DNA of 27,924 nt from Patescibacteria group bacterium (GTDB lineage Bacteria; Patescibacteriota; Minisyncoccia; Portnoybacterales; UBA2143), in assembly GCA_018819085.1 (NCBI GenBank), contig JAHJQT010000035.1, positions 1 to 27,924 of the forward strand. The letters are read 5' to 3'. Numbering within the stretch: position 1 is the stretch's first letter; every line of letters starts with the position of its first letter. Of this stretch, positions 1-8,200 are shown piece by piece. The position numbers and the translations under genes were made by a program. Under the pieces are notes generated by a model. The model was not told the DNA's origin, did no database searches, and worked only from the letters and a program-made list of their open reading frames with translations.

Positions 1-471
1 AGTTAATTTGAAATCTTGTTCATGAGCAATTCTATTACGAATTTTATGCGCTTGCCAAAGCTCATCAATATTTGCTAATTGAGCTTTAGTGATTTGTTTT
101 AGACGCTCCCCCATGTCTTCGCCCTGATAACCAATTCTAATTAATAAATCATCAAAAAGATTATCTGCTTCAATAATAGCCATCTTATAATCCCCATCAT
201 TATTTTTTTCTAATCTATCCATTATTGCTTGCCATTTTTTATCTAATTCCTTTTTAGGTAAACCCGGTGCTGTAATACTTTCCGTAATTGTAAGTAAACT
301 TTTTTCTATATTCTTTCTAATTTTAAAAAGGATAAAGAAAATAGAAAAAATAAGGAAAATAGAAAGAATTACAGAAATAATTTTGAGAGGCAGAATAATT
401 CCATGCCAATCAATTAATGCATAATAATCTAAAAAATTATTATAAATTGTTAATAAATCATCTTTTTCCAT
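1..471 (-). CDS. Membrane-anchored HEPN-like protein, 3' end cut by window edge
   Basis: The reverse strand from the ATG at 469-471 stays open to base 1, giving 157 visible residues. Residues 1-24 are polar, about 25-50 form one strongly hydrophobic segment (probable membrane anchor), and 70-157 are a charged soluble domain. This domain carries RNRIAH at 145-150, which fits the R-x4-H signature of HEPN domains, preceded by helices rich in acidic residues. HEPN proteins are often RNases or RNA/nucleotide-binding modules, but I cannot assign an activity here. I recall similar conserved hypotheticals in Parcubacteria genomes; this is memory, not a search. The ATG lies 4 bases after the gatA stop, so it is probably co-transcribed with ligA-gatC-gatA. 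The C-terminus is missing. Confidence 0.75.
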   Translation of the reverse strand, partial: MEKDDLLTIYNNFLDYYALIDWHGIILPLKIISVILSIFLIFSIFFILFKIRKNIEKSLLTITESITAPGLPKKELDKKWQAIMDRLEKNNDGDYKMAIIEADNLFDDLLIRIGYQGEDMGERLKQITKAQLANIDELWQAHKIRNRIAHEQDFKLT

Positions 472-475
472 ATAA

Positions 476-1885
476 TTATAATTTTTGAGCTATTTTAATT
501 ATTTTTTCATCATCAAATTGTCTCCCTATAATTTGCAAGCCAACAGGAAGGCTGTCAACCTCCCCGCATGGAATAGAAATAGCAGGTAAACCAGCTAAAC
601 TGACCGAAACAGTATAAATATCAGTCAAATACATTGAAACAGGATTATTTGTTTTTTCTCCAAGTTTAAAAGCTGTTGTTGGAGAAGTTGGAGTCATTAA
701 AACATCAACTTTTTCAAATACTTTATCAAAGTCCTTTTTAATCAAAGTCCTTACTTTCTGTGCTTTGAGATAATAAGCATCATAATATCCAGCTGATAAA
801 ACATAAGTTCCAAGCATAATTCTACGTCTAACTTCACTTCCAAATCCTTGTCTTCTGGTTTTTAAATAACCTTCTAAAAGACTGTTATCTTCAATAGAAA
901 GACCGTATTTAATTCCATCATAACGAGCAAGATTAGAACTTGCTTCTGCAGGCATAATAATATAATAACAAGCTAAAGCATATTCAGTATGAGGCAAATT
1001 TACTTCAACTATTTTAGCTCCAGCTTTTTCATAATTTGAAATAGCATTTCTAACTGTTTTTTCTACTTGAGGATTAATTCCTTCAACAAAATATTCTTTA
1101 GGTACCCCTATTTTTAATTCTTTAATATCAATCTTATTAATATTATTTTCTTCTTTTCTAGCTAAACTAGTTGAATCAAATTCATCTTTACCTTTGATTG
1201 CATCAAAAATTATTTCAATATCTTCTGCTGTCTTTGCTATTGGTCCAATTGTATCCAAGGAAGAAGCAAATGCAATTAAACCATAACGAGAAACACGACC
1301 ATAAGTTGGTTTTAGTCCAACTACTCCACAAAAAGAAGCTGGCAGACGAATTGAACCACCAGTATCAGTTCCTAAAGAATAAATACATTGATTATCAGCT
1401 ACAGCTGCAGCTGATCCACTTGAACTTCCTCCAGGAACCCTTTCTAAATCATGAGGATTTTTAGTAGGTATATAACCAGAATTCTCTCCTGACGCACCCA
1501 TACCAAATTCATCAAGATTAGTTTTCCCAATAACTACTGCATCAGATTTTTTTAACTTTTTAATTATTGTCGCGTCATATGGAGCAATATAGTTTTCTAA
1601 TATTTTTGATCCAGCTGTGGTTTTAATTCCTTCAACTAAAATAAGATCTTTAACAGCTAAAGGAATTCCAGCTAAAGATCCAATTTCTTCTTTATTAGCA
1701 ATTTTCTTATCTGTTATTTTCGCTTGAGACAAAGCTAATTCTTCAGTTATGGTTAAATAAGCATGAATTGAATTATTTTGACTTTTGACTTTATTTAAAA
1801 CACTTTCAGTCAATTCTATTGCTGAAAAATCCTTATTCTTTAATCCTTTATGAGCTTGCTTTATTGTTAATTTATTTAATTCCAT
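476..1885 (-). CDS. gatA: Asp/Glu-tRNA(Asn/Gln) amidotransferase subunit A
   Basis: The product is a 469-residue amidase-signature protein, the GatA subunit of the GatCAB complex. It releases ammonia from glutamine, which GatB uses to convert misacylated Glu-tRNA(Gln) or Asp-tRNA(Asn) in the cytoplasm. The Ser-cisSer-Lys triad is complete: Lys79 in AVKDL, Ser154 in the PGGSSSGS loop and Ser178 in GTDTGGSIR. These are the same numbers as in the well-studied Staphylococcus enzyme, and the length is near the usual ~480. The gene follows gatC by 2 bases. gatB is not in the window and must lie elsewhere if the complex works. No SD is visible before the ATG, so translation is probably coupled to gatC. 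Confidence 0.97.
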   Translation of the reverse strand: MELNKLTIKQAHKGLKNKDFSAIELTESVLNKVKSQNNSIHAYLTITEELALSQAKITDKKIANKEEIGSLAGIPLAVKDLILVEGIKTTAGSKILENYIAPYDATIIKKLKKSDAVVIGKTNLDEFGMGASGENSGYIPTKNPHDLERVPGGSSSGSAAAVADNQCIYSLGTDTGGSIRLPASFCGVVGLKPTYGRVSRYGLIAFASSLDTIGPIAKTAEDIEIIFDAIKGKDEFDSTSLARKEENNINKIDIKELKIGVPKEYFVEGINPQVEKTVRNAISNYEKAGAKIVEVNLPHTEYALACYYIIMPAEASSNLARYDGIKYGLSIEDNSLLEGYLKTRRQGFGSEVRRRIMLGTYVLSAGYYDAYYLKAQKVRTLIKKDFDKVFEKVDVLMTPTSPTTAFKLGEKTNNPVSMYLTDIYTVSVSLAGLPAISIPCGEVDSLPVGLQIIGRQFDDEKIIKIAQKL

Positions 1886-1887
1886 AA

Positions 1888-2163
1888 CTATAATATTGCT
1901 TTTACCTTAACATGTCTGTCCTTAATATTAGGAACTAATTTTAATAATTTTTCTGTCTCTTGCTTACTTTTTACTCTTGCTTTATCTTTACGAACAACAT
2001 TTTCTAATCCAGTTACCTGCGTAGTTGGATCTATTTTATCTGCCTTAACTTCGTTCAATTTATCAACAAATTTTAAAATACTTGGAAGTTCTTTTTCAAG
2101 TTTTTCCTTTTCTTTTTCTGATAAACCGAGACGAGCTAATTTCGCTATATGATTTATATCCAT
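1888..2163 (-). CDS. gatC: Asp/Glu-tRNA amidotransferase subunit C
   Basis: This 91-residue protein has the GatC form: N-terminal 'INHIAKLARLGLSEKEKEKL' helix, a central 'ILKFVDKLNEV' helix and a C-terminal part that in the family wraps around GatA and GatB as a folding scaffold. In GatC proteins the middle usually continues into a 'PT...LRxD' stretch; here DPTTQVTGLENVVRKD at about 45-60 matches this well. It lies 6 bases after ligA and 2 bases before gatA, so ligA, gatC and gatA are one transcript. The gatC-gatA order is a very common arrangement and supports the call for this short, variable family. Confidence 0.93.
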   Translation of the reverse strand: MDINHIAKLARLGLSEKEKEKLEKELPSILKFVDKLNEVKADKIDPTTQVTGLENVVRKDKARVKSKQETEKLLKLVPNIKDRHVKVKAIL

Positions 2164-2169
2164 AATTAA

Positions 2170-4200
2170 TTATTTTATTATTTTCAAAAATTCCTTTTCG
2201 TTAATAATCTTAACCCCTATTTTTTTAGCTTTATCGTATTTAGATCCTGGTTCTTTTCCTATGACAACAAAATCTGTTTTAGTAGAAACAGAGCTAGAAA
2301 CATTGCCGCCTAATTCTCTAATTCTTGTTTTTGCTTCTTCACGTGTAAGTTTATCTAACTCTCCCGTTAAAACAAAAGTAATATTAATTAGTTTTCTCTT
2401 AACTAATTTTTGTTTTTGAATTATTACTCCTGATTTAATAATTCTATCAATAAATTGATTGTTCTTTATATTATTAAACCATTGATTAACGCTCTTTGCA
2501 ACAATTTCCCCAACATCTTCAATACTTGAAAGCTCTTCTGTGCTTGTTTTTTTTAATTTATCAAAACTTCCGAAATAATGCGCTAAAGCAATAGCTGTTT
2601 CTTCGCCTACATGACGAATACCTAAAGCAAAAATAAATTTAGACAAAGAAATATTTTTACTTTTTTCTACAGCTTTAATTAAATTATCAGCTGATTTTTT
2701 ATCAAAACGATCTAATGGAATTAAATCACCTCGAGTTAATGAAAAAAGACAAGATGAATCTACAATTAATCCTTCATTTATGAGTTGCTCAATAATTTTA
2801 GGCCCAAGACCGTTTATCTCAAATCCTTTTTTAGAAACAAAATGAGTTATTTGTTGTTTCTGAATAGAATTACAATTTTTATTAACACAACGATATACTA
2901 CTTCTCCTTTTGGTCGAACAATTTTACCATTACAAATAGGACATTGCTCTGGCATTTGAAATCTTTTTTCTTTTCCAGTCCTTAATTTTTTAATAACTTT
3001 AACTATATCTGGAATAACATCTCCAGCTCGCTGAATAATAACTGTATCCCCAATTTTCACATCTAATCTTTTAATCTCATCTTCATTATGAAGAGTAGCT
3101 CTAGTGATTAAAATACCCTCTAACCGCACTGGCTTTAAATGAGCTACTGGAGTTAATGCTCCAGTTCTCCCAATCTGAATAACAATATCTTCAACCACAG
3201 TTGTAGTTTCTTTAGCTGGAAATTTAAAAGCAATAGCGCCTCTTGGAGTCTTACCAACAACACCTAATTTATTAAAAACAGTATTATTATTAACACTAAT
3301 AACCACCCCATCTATTTGATAAGGTAATTTATCTCTAGTTTTACCAACTTTTTCCCAAAAACTAATTGCTTCATTAATATTTTTACAATAGCTTTCCATG
3401 CCAGTACTAAATCCTAATGCTCTAGCTATTTCATGTTCTTGCTGATGTGTTTCTTGCCCTAAATCTGTAATAATATCATAGGCTAAAAAATTTAATTTAC
3501 GTGAAGCTGCAACTTTAGAATCAAGTTGACGAATAGAACCTGCAGCTGTATTACGAGGATTAGCATAAAGAGAGAGTCCTTGTTTTTCTCTTTCTTTATT
3601 AACTTCTTCAAAAGCATCTTTAGCCATATAGACCTCACCTCTAATTTCTATTTTACCTTTCTCTATTATTTCTTTTACCTTCTTTTCTATATCCCCAGAA
3701 GAAAATTTATCATAAATCTCAAGATTTAATGGAATAGAAGATATTGTTTTTAAATTTTGAGTAACATCTTCTCCAATTTGACCATCGCCTCTTGTTGATC
3801 CTTGAATAAAAATTCCTTTTTTGTAAATTAAAGAAATAGCAAAACCATCTATTTTTAATTCTGCAAAATAATCTAATTTCTGATTAGGAACAAGTTTTTG
3901 AATTCTTTCCTGCCAAACTTCAAATTCTTCAAGATAAAAAACATCTTCTAAAGAAAGCATTCTTTTTTTATGCTTTACTTTTTCAAATTTATCTAAAGCT
4001 TTGCCACTCACTCTTTGAGTCGGAGAATCAGAAGTAATTAAATCAGGATATTCCTGCTCTAATTTATACAACTCGTGCTTTAAAGAATCAAAAGCAGCAT
4101 CACTTATATCTGGCTTATCCAAAACATGATAAGAATAATTATGTTGATTAATTATTCTTCTTAATTGCTCTATTCTTTTTTGGGCTTCTTGTTTATTCAT
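2170..4200 (-). CDS. ligA: NAD-dependent DNA ligase
   Basis: This 676-residue enzyme seals nicks at Okazaki fragments and during repair, using NAD+ as the AMP donor. The domains in order are: NAD-binding Ia domain (about 1-65, with 'YHVLDKPDISDAAFDSL'), adenylation domain with the nucleophile Lys116 in the LKIDG motif, OB fold (about 330-410), a four-cysteine zinc finger (Cys420, 423, 438, 443), helix-hairpin-helix repeats (about 455-585) and a BRCT domain (about 604-676). Length and domain set match the bacterial family. It is the first gene of ligA-gatC-gatA-orf. The ATG at 4198-4200 lies only 6 bases after a good -10 element, so this start is probably at the very 5' end of the mRNA. Confidence 0.98.
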   Translation of the reverse strand: MNKQEAQKRIEQLRRIINQHNYSYHVLDKPDISDAAFDSLKHELYKLEQEYPDLITSDSPTQRVSGKALDKFEKVKHKKRMLSLEDVFYLEEFEVWQERIQKLVPNQKLDYFAELKIDGFAISLIYKKGIFIQGSTRGDGQIGEDVTQNLKTISSIPLNLEIYDKFSSGDIEKKVKEIIEKGKIEIRGEVYMAKDAFEEVNKEREKQGLSLYANPRNTAAGSIRQLDSKVAASRKLNFLAYDIITDLGQETHQQEHEIARALGFSTGMESYCKNINEAISFWEKVGKTRDKLPYQIDGVVISVNNNTVFNKLGVVGKTPRGAIAFKFPAKETTTVVEDIVIQIGRTGALTPVAHLKPVRLEGILITRATLHNEDEIKRLDVKIGDTVIIQRAGDVIPDIVKVIKKLRTGKEKRFQMPEQCPICNGKIVRPKGEVVYRCVNKNCNSIQKQQITHFVSKKGFEINGLGPKIIEQLINEGLIVDSSCLFSLTRGDLIPLDRFDKKSADNLIKAVEKSKNISLSKFIFALGIRHVGEETAIALAHYFGSFDKLKKTSTEELSSIEDVGEIVAKSVNQWFNNIKNNQFIDRIIKSGVIIQKQKLVKRKLINITFVLTGELDKLTREEAKTRIRELGGNVSSSVSTKTDFVVIGKEPGSKYDKAKKIGVKIINEKEFLKIIK

Positions 4201-4206
4201 AATGAT

Positions 4207-4235
4207 AGTATAAGGTTTTAATGGATTTGATTCAA
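4207..4235 (-). promoter_or_regulatory. Promoter of ligA operon (leaderless)
   Basis: On the minus strand TTGAAT (4235-4230) and TATACT (4212-4207) are separated by 17 bases, a near-consensus housekeeping promoter. Only 6 bases separate the -10 box from the ligA ATG, so initiation would fall on or next to the start codon. This predicts a leaderless mRNA with no Shine-Dalgarno. It is divergent from the promoter at 4255-4283. Confidence 0.75.
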
Positions 4236-4254
4236 GGAAAACACTTAATTGTTT

Positions 4255-4283
4255 TTGACTTTATGGCTGATTTTTGATATAAT
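4255..4283 (+). promoter_or_regulatory. Promoter of the DUF6922-like gene
   Basis: TTGACT (4255-4260) and a perfect TATAAT (4278-4283) are separated by 17 bases, with a TGA directly before the -10 box (extended -10 form). The ATG follows 8 bases after the -10 box, so the transcript would have almost no leader. Confidence 0.8.
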
Positions 4284-4291
4284 AATTATAT

Positions 4292-4534
4292 ATGAAAACT
4301 TCCATAATTAATAAAAATAAAGGAATTTTCTGGGATTATGATATTAAAAATATTGACTTTGATAATTCCAACTCTATGATATGGTTTTTAAGTCGCAAAC
4401 TTAATTTTGGTGACTTAGATGGAATTAAGAAAAAGGATTTAAAAAAATTCCTCAAACATCTACATATTAACAGTTCTCTCAAAGAACTTTTTACAAATTT
4501 TTTAAAACAGGATACTAGAGAGAAAATAAAATAA
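4292..4534 (+). CDS. Small DUF6922-like protein, function unknown
   Basis: This is an 80-residue protein. The pattern 'GIFWDYDIKNIDFDN' followed by a helix and 'NFGDLDGIKKKDLKKFLK' resembles, from memory, the small DUF6922-type proteins (a FWD start, then a 'R/K..-GD-' turn and a lysine-rich helix). Such proteins are sometimes found next to AbiEii-like nucleotidyltransferases, but no partner is present here. The gene is credible because it has its own near-perfect promoter at 4255-4283 and a hairpin terminator at 4566-4584, making it a single-gene unit. No membrane segment or catalytic motif is seen. Family assignment is tentative. Confidence 0.72.
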   Translation: MKTSIINKNKGIFWDYDIKNIDFDNSNSMIWFLSRKLNFGDLDGIKKKDLKKFLKHLHINSSLKELFTNFLKQDTREKIK

Positions 4535-4565
4535 TCGTATATTTGAATAATATTATTTTATTAAC

Positions 4566-4584
4566 TCGCCACAAGGCGATTTTT
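4566..4584 (+). terminator. Rho-independent terminator after the DUF6922-like gene
   Basis: TCGCC (4566-4570), loop ACAA, GGCGA (4575-4579), then five T (4580-4584). The stem is short (5 bp) but G+C-rich and lies 32 bases after the stop codon. Confidence 0.65.
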
Positions 4585-4588
4585 AAAA

Positions 4589-4714
4589 TGTCATTCCCGG
4601 CCCCGCATCTGTCATTCCCGCGAAAGCGGGAATCCAGTACGGGATAAACTCCAGTGGGAATCCCGAAAGTACTGGAAGTGCAGACCTGGATTCCCAATCA
4701 AGTTGGGAATGACA
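4589..4714. repeat. G+C-rich inverted-repeat cluster, MITE/dRS3-like
   Basis: This 126-base non-coding block is much richer in G+C than its surroundings. It is bounded by a perfect 10-base inverted repeat: TGTCATTCCC (4589-4598) and GGGAATGACA (4705-4714). Inside is a second TGTCATTCCC start (4610-4619) that opens a perfect hairpin, ATTCCCGC-GAAA-GCGGGAAT (4614-4633, GNRA loop). CCAGTAC (4634-4640) pairs with GTACTGG (4669-4675), and ATTCCCAA-TCAAG-TTGGGAAT lies at 4690-4710. The ATTCCC-8N-GGGAAT pattern matches the dRS3 repeat described in Neisseria, and similar repeats occur in many genomes. It is probably a decayed composite of small mobile repeats. No transposase is in the window. With flanks it makes up most of the 281-base gap between genes. 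Confidence 0.8.
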
Positions 4715-4733
4715 CCAAGAGAAATAGGGATGA

Positions 4734-4775
4734 CAAAATAAAAAAACGAGGCGCAACATTGAAGTCGCGCCTCGT
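4734..4775 (-). terminator. Rho-independent terminator of the small membrane-protein gene
   Basis: The 9-bp perfect stem ACGAGGCGC (4746-4754) / GCGCCTCGT (4767-4775) with a 12-base loop is followed, on the minus strand, by a T-rich run (4746 down to 4734). It lies 40 bases after the stop of the gene at 4816-5124. Confidence 0.85.
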
Positions 4776-4815
4776 GCTTATTCCGCATAATTACAGATTT
4801 TTCAATTCAGGGTTA

Positions 4816-5124
4816 TTATCCTCCATCGTCTTTTTTATCTACGCGCCTACTTATTAGCCAAAGTATCACTGGAAGTATGGCAAAAGAAATTCCTACCACA
4901 ATAAGGAATACCCCTATACCCAGATCAATAGGACCTGAATCAAAAAGAAAAACATCCTTTCTAAATACAACTTGTCCGATAAGGAGAACAAATCCCCAGC
5001 AAAAACACGCAAAAGGTACGAACAATTTTTTTCTGTCATCTTCTCCTATTTTTTTAATACACCAGACTAACCCAACAAACACAGAAGAAAGTCCTACAAT
5101 TGAACATATTTTCCAAAAGAACAT
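4816..5124 (-). CDS. Small membrane protein, function unknown
   Basis: This 102-residue protein has three hydrophobic segments (about 4-23, 36-54 and 68-92) separated by charged loops ('KKIGEDDRKK', 'FRKD') and a charged tail 'SRRVDKKDDGG'. I do not recognise a family. The minus-strand reading is preferred over the overlapping plus-strand open frame because it has a perfect promoter (5185-5212), a long leader with a strong Shine-Dalgarno (5129-5137) and its own terminator (4734-4775). The SD stands out because almost no other gene here shows one. This and the isolated single-gene setting may point to a different origin. It is divergent from dnaE. Confidence 0.8.
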   Translation of the reverse strand: MFFWKICSIVGLSSVFVGLVWCIKKIGEDDRKKLFVPFACFCWGFVLLIGQVVFRKDVFLFDSGPIDLGIGVFLIVVGISFAILPVILWLISRRVDKKDDGG

Positions 5125-5128
5125 AAAC

Positions 5129-5137
5129 TCACCCCCT
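5129..5137 (-). promoter_or_regulatory. Strong Shine-Dalgarno of the small membrane protein
   Basis: On the minus strand the sequence reads AGGGGGTGA, which pairs along nine positions with the usual 16S rRNA tail (one G-U wobble). The GGGGG core lies 7 bases from the ATG at 5122-5124. It fixes the start of the gene at 4816-5124. Confidence 0.8.
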
Positions 5138-5184
5138 CTTTTATTTTTTTTAAATGAATTCTTATCTTCTATTATACATTTTGT

Positions 5185-5212
5185 ATTATATACGAAACTC
5201 GCGTTTTGTCAA
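5185..5212 (-). promoter_or_regulatory. Promoter of the small membrane protein
   Basis: Minus strand: consensus TTGACA (5212-5207), 16-base spacer, consensus TATAAT (5190-5185). The leader to the ATG is about 55 bases and carries the Shine-Dalgarno. It is the best promoter match in the window and lies back to back with that of dnaE. Confidence 0.85.
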
Positions 5213-5214
5213 GA

Positions 5215-5243
5215 TTTACGCTAATTTTATCAAGTGTTATACT
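5215..5243 (+). promoter_or_regulatory. Candidate dnaE promoter
   Basis: TATACT (5238-5243) preceded by TGT gives an extended -10 form. A weak -35 (TTTACG, 5215-5220) lies 17 bases upstream. Initiation near 5250 would leave a leader of only about 7 bases before the dnaE ATG at 5257. Confidence 0.6.
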
Positions 5244-5256
5244 CTAATCACATCTT

Positions 5257-8200
5257 ATGAAATTTACACATCTTCACGTCCATTCTCACTACTCTCTTTT
5301 GGATGGACTAGCCAAAATAGATCTGCTTCTTAATGCTTGTCAAGAATTAAAAATGTCATCAATTGCGCTAACTGACCATGGTTCAATGTATGGCTTAGTT
5401 GAATTTTTTCAAAAAGCAAAAAAGAGAGGTATTCGTCCTATCATGGGATGCGAAATGTATATAGCTCCTAATGGTATGCATCAAAAAAGACCTCATATTG
5501 ACGCTAAAAACCATCATTTAGTTCTTTTAATTAAAAATAAGATAGGATATAAGAATTTGGTTAAACTAAATACTAAAGCTCATTTAGATGGTTTTTATTA
5601 CAAGCCAAGAATAGACAAAGATCTTCTTCGGGAATACTCAGAAGGATTAATTGGCATGTCAGCTTGTTTAGCTGGAGAAATTCCACAAGCAATTATTTCT
5701 AATCATTTAGAAAAAGCTGAAGAATTAGCTCTTGAATACAAAGAAATATTTGGTAAAGATGATTTTTATCTTGAAATACAACATCATCCAGGATTTCCAG
5801 AACAAAAACTAGTTAATGATGCCTTAATTAAAATTAGCAAAAAACATAATATTCCTTTAGTAGCAACTAATGATACTCATTATGTAAAAAAAGAAGATGC
5901 AGAAGCTCAGGATGTTCTTATGAGTGTTCAAACCGATAAAAGGATTAGTGATCAAAACAGATTAACTATGACGATTGATGATTTTTCACTTAGATCTACA
6001 GAAGAAATGATTAAAGATTTTAAAGACACTCTTGATGCCATTAAAAATACTCAAAAAATTGTAGAAAAATGTAATTTTGAATTTGAATTAGGCAAATATC
6101 AACTTCCTTACTTTGATGTTCCTAAAGGTCAAACTCCTGATGAATTTTTAAAAAATTTATGTAAAAAAGGATTAAAAAATCGCTATCCTGATATTGATAA
6201 AGAAATAACCAAACGTCTTGATTACGAATTAAACGTGATCAAGGAAACAGGATTTGCTTCATATTTTCTTATAGTCCAGGATTTCATTAATTGGGCAAAA
6301 TCGAAAGATATAGTTTGCGGACCAGGCAGAGGAAGCGCTGCTGGATCAATAATTGCTTATCTTTTAGGAATAACTGATGTTGATCCATTAAAATATGATT
6401 TGCTTTTTGAACGTTTCTTAAATCCTGAAAGGATATCCATGCCAGATATAGATCTTGATTTTGCAGATGCAAGACGTGATGAAGTTATTAAATATGTTTC
6501 TGAAAAATATGGAGAAGACCATGTTGCTCAAATTATCACCTTTGGAACAATGGCTGCTAGAGCAGCTGTACGAGATGTTGGAAGAGTTCTTGATTATCCA
6601 TATATCTTTTGCGATCAAATAGCTAAATTAATTCCTCTTGGTTCAACTCTTGAAAAAGCTATTCATGAATCACCAGAACTTCATCAAAAATATGAATCAG
6701 ATGCAGATACAAAAAAACTAATAAATATGGCCATGAAGTTAGAAGGAGTGATTAGACATGCCTCTACTCATGCTTGTGGAGTAGTAATAACAAAAGATCC
6801 TCTTGATGATTTAGTCCCCTGTCAACGACCTGCACAAGGAAACCAATCTATTGTGACACAATATGAAATGCATGCAATTGAAGATCTTGGACTTTTAAAA
6901 ATGGATTTTCTTGGTTTAAAAACATTAACCGTAATCCAAAATACTCTCAATCAAATTAAAGAATTAACTAAAAAAGAAATTAATTTATCTAAACTACCAC
7001 TAGACGATAAAAAAACATTTAAATTATTTCAACAGGCAAATACTACAGGCACATTTCAGATGGAATCAGGAGGAATGAAAAGAAATCTAAAAGAATTAAA
7101 ACCAAGTAAATTTGAAGATATTATAGCTATGGTTGCCCTATATCGCCCAGGTCCAATGGAATTTATTCCTGAATTTATTGCCCGTAAACATGGATTAAAA
7201 GAAGTAAAATATCTTCATCCAAAACTTAAACCAATTCTAGAAAATACTTATGGTATTATGGTTTACCAAGAACAATTAATGCGCATCGCACGAGATTTAG
7301 CTGGCTTCAGCTTATCTGAAGCTGATGTTCTTAGAAAAGCTGTTGGCAAAAAAATTAAAAAACTACTAGACGAACAAAAAGAAAAAATGATAGAAGGGAT
7401 GATTAGTAATGAAATTGATTCTCAAATAGCTAAGAGAATCTGGGAGACAATAGAACCTTTTGCCCAGTATGGTTTTAACAAAAGTCATTCTACTTGTTAT
7501 GCTTTAATTGGATATCAAACAGCTTATTTAAAAGCACATTATCCAACTGAATTTATGGCCGCCTTAATAACCTCTGAACAAAATGATATTGAAAGAATTG
7601 CTTTTTTAATTGATGATTGTAAAAATATGAACATTCAAGTATTGCCTCCGGATATAAATAAAAGCTTTAAAAATTTTACAAAAGTAGGAGAAAAAATTAT
7701 TAGTTTTGGATTAAGAGCAATTAAAAATGTAGGACAAAATGTAGTTATAAGTATAATTGAAGAAAGAACTAAAAACGGAGAATTCAAATCAATATCTGAT
7801 TTCATTGAACGAGTAGAATCAAAAGATTTAAATAAAAAATCATTAGAAAGTTTAATTAAATGCGGAGCACTTGATGCTTTTGGTGAAAGAAATCAACTTT
7901 TAGGAGCTGTTGAACAAATGCTTATTTTAGCAAGAGAATTTCAAAAAGCAAAACAAGACGGACAAATAAGTTTATTTGGGGACCAATCACCAATAGCTAT
8001 CCCAGTATTTAAGCTTCCAGAAGTTGCACCTAGTGAAAAAAAAGAACGACTTAGTTGGGAAAAAGAACTACTTGGATTATATATCTCAGAACATCCTCTT
8101 CAGAATTACAAAAATTATTTGCTTAAAAAAGCTTCTTTGTGTAATACAATTTCTAAAAATCAAGCAGGTTGTAAAGTTAAAATAGGAGGAGTTATTAGTC

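Noticed and set aside
4515..4697. 60-residue minus-strand open frame across the repeat cluster
   Set aside because: The codons come from the inverted repeats (4589-4714), and no promoter or start signal is seen.
4589..4714. CRISPR-like array
   Set aside because: The repeats are inverted and unevenly spaced, with no spacer series and no cas genes.
4877..5224. 115-residue plus-strand open frame opposite the small membrane protein
   Set aside because: It runs antisense to a gene with consensus promoter, SD and terminator, and its composition (Pro, Thr, Asn, no fold) looks like a complement shadow.
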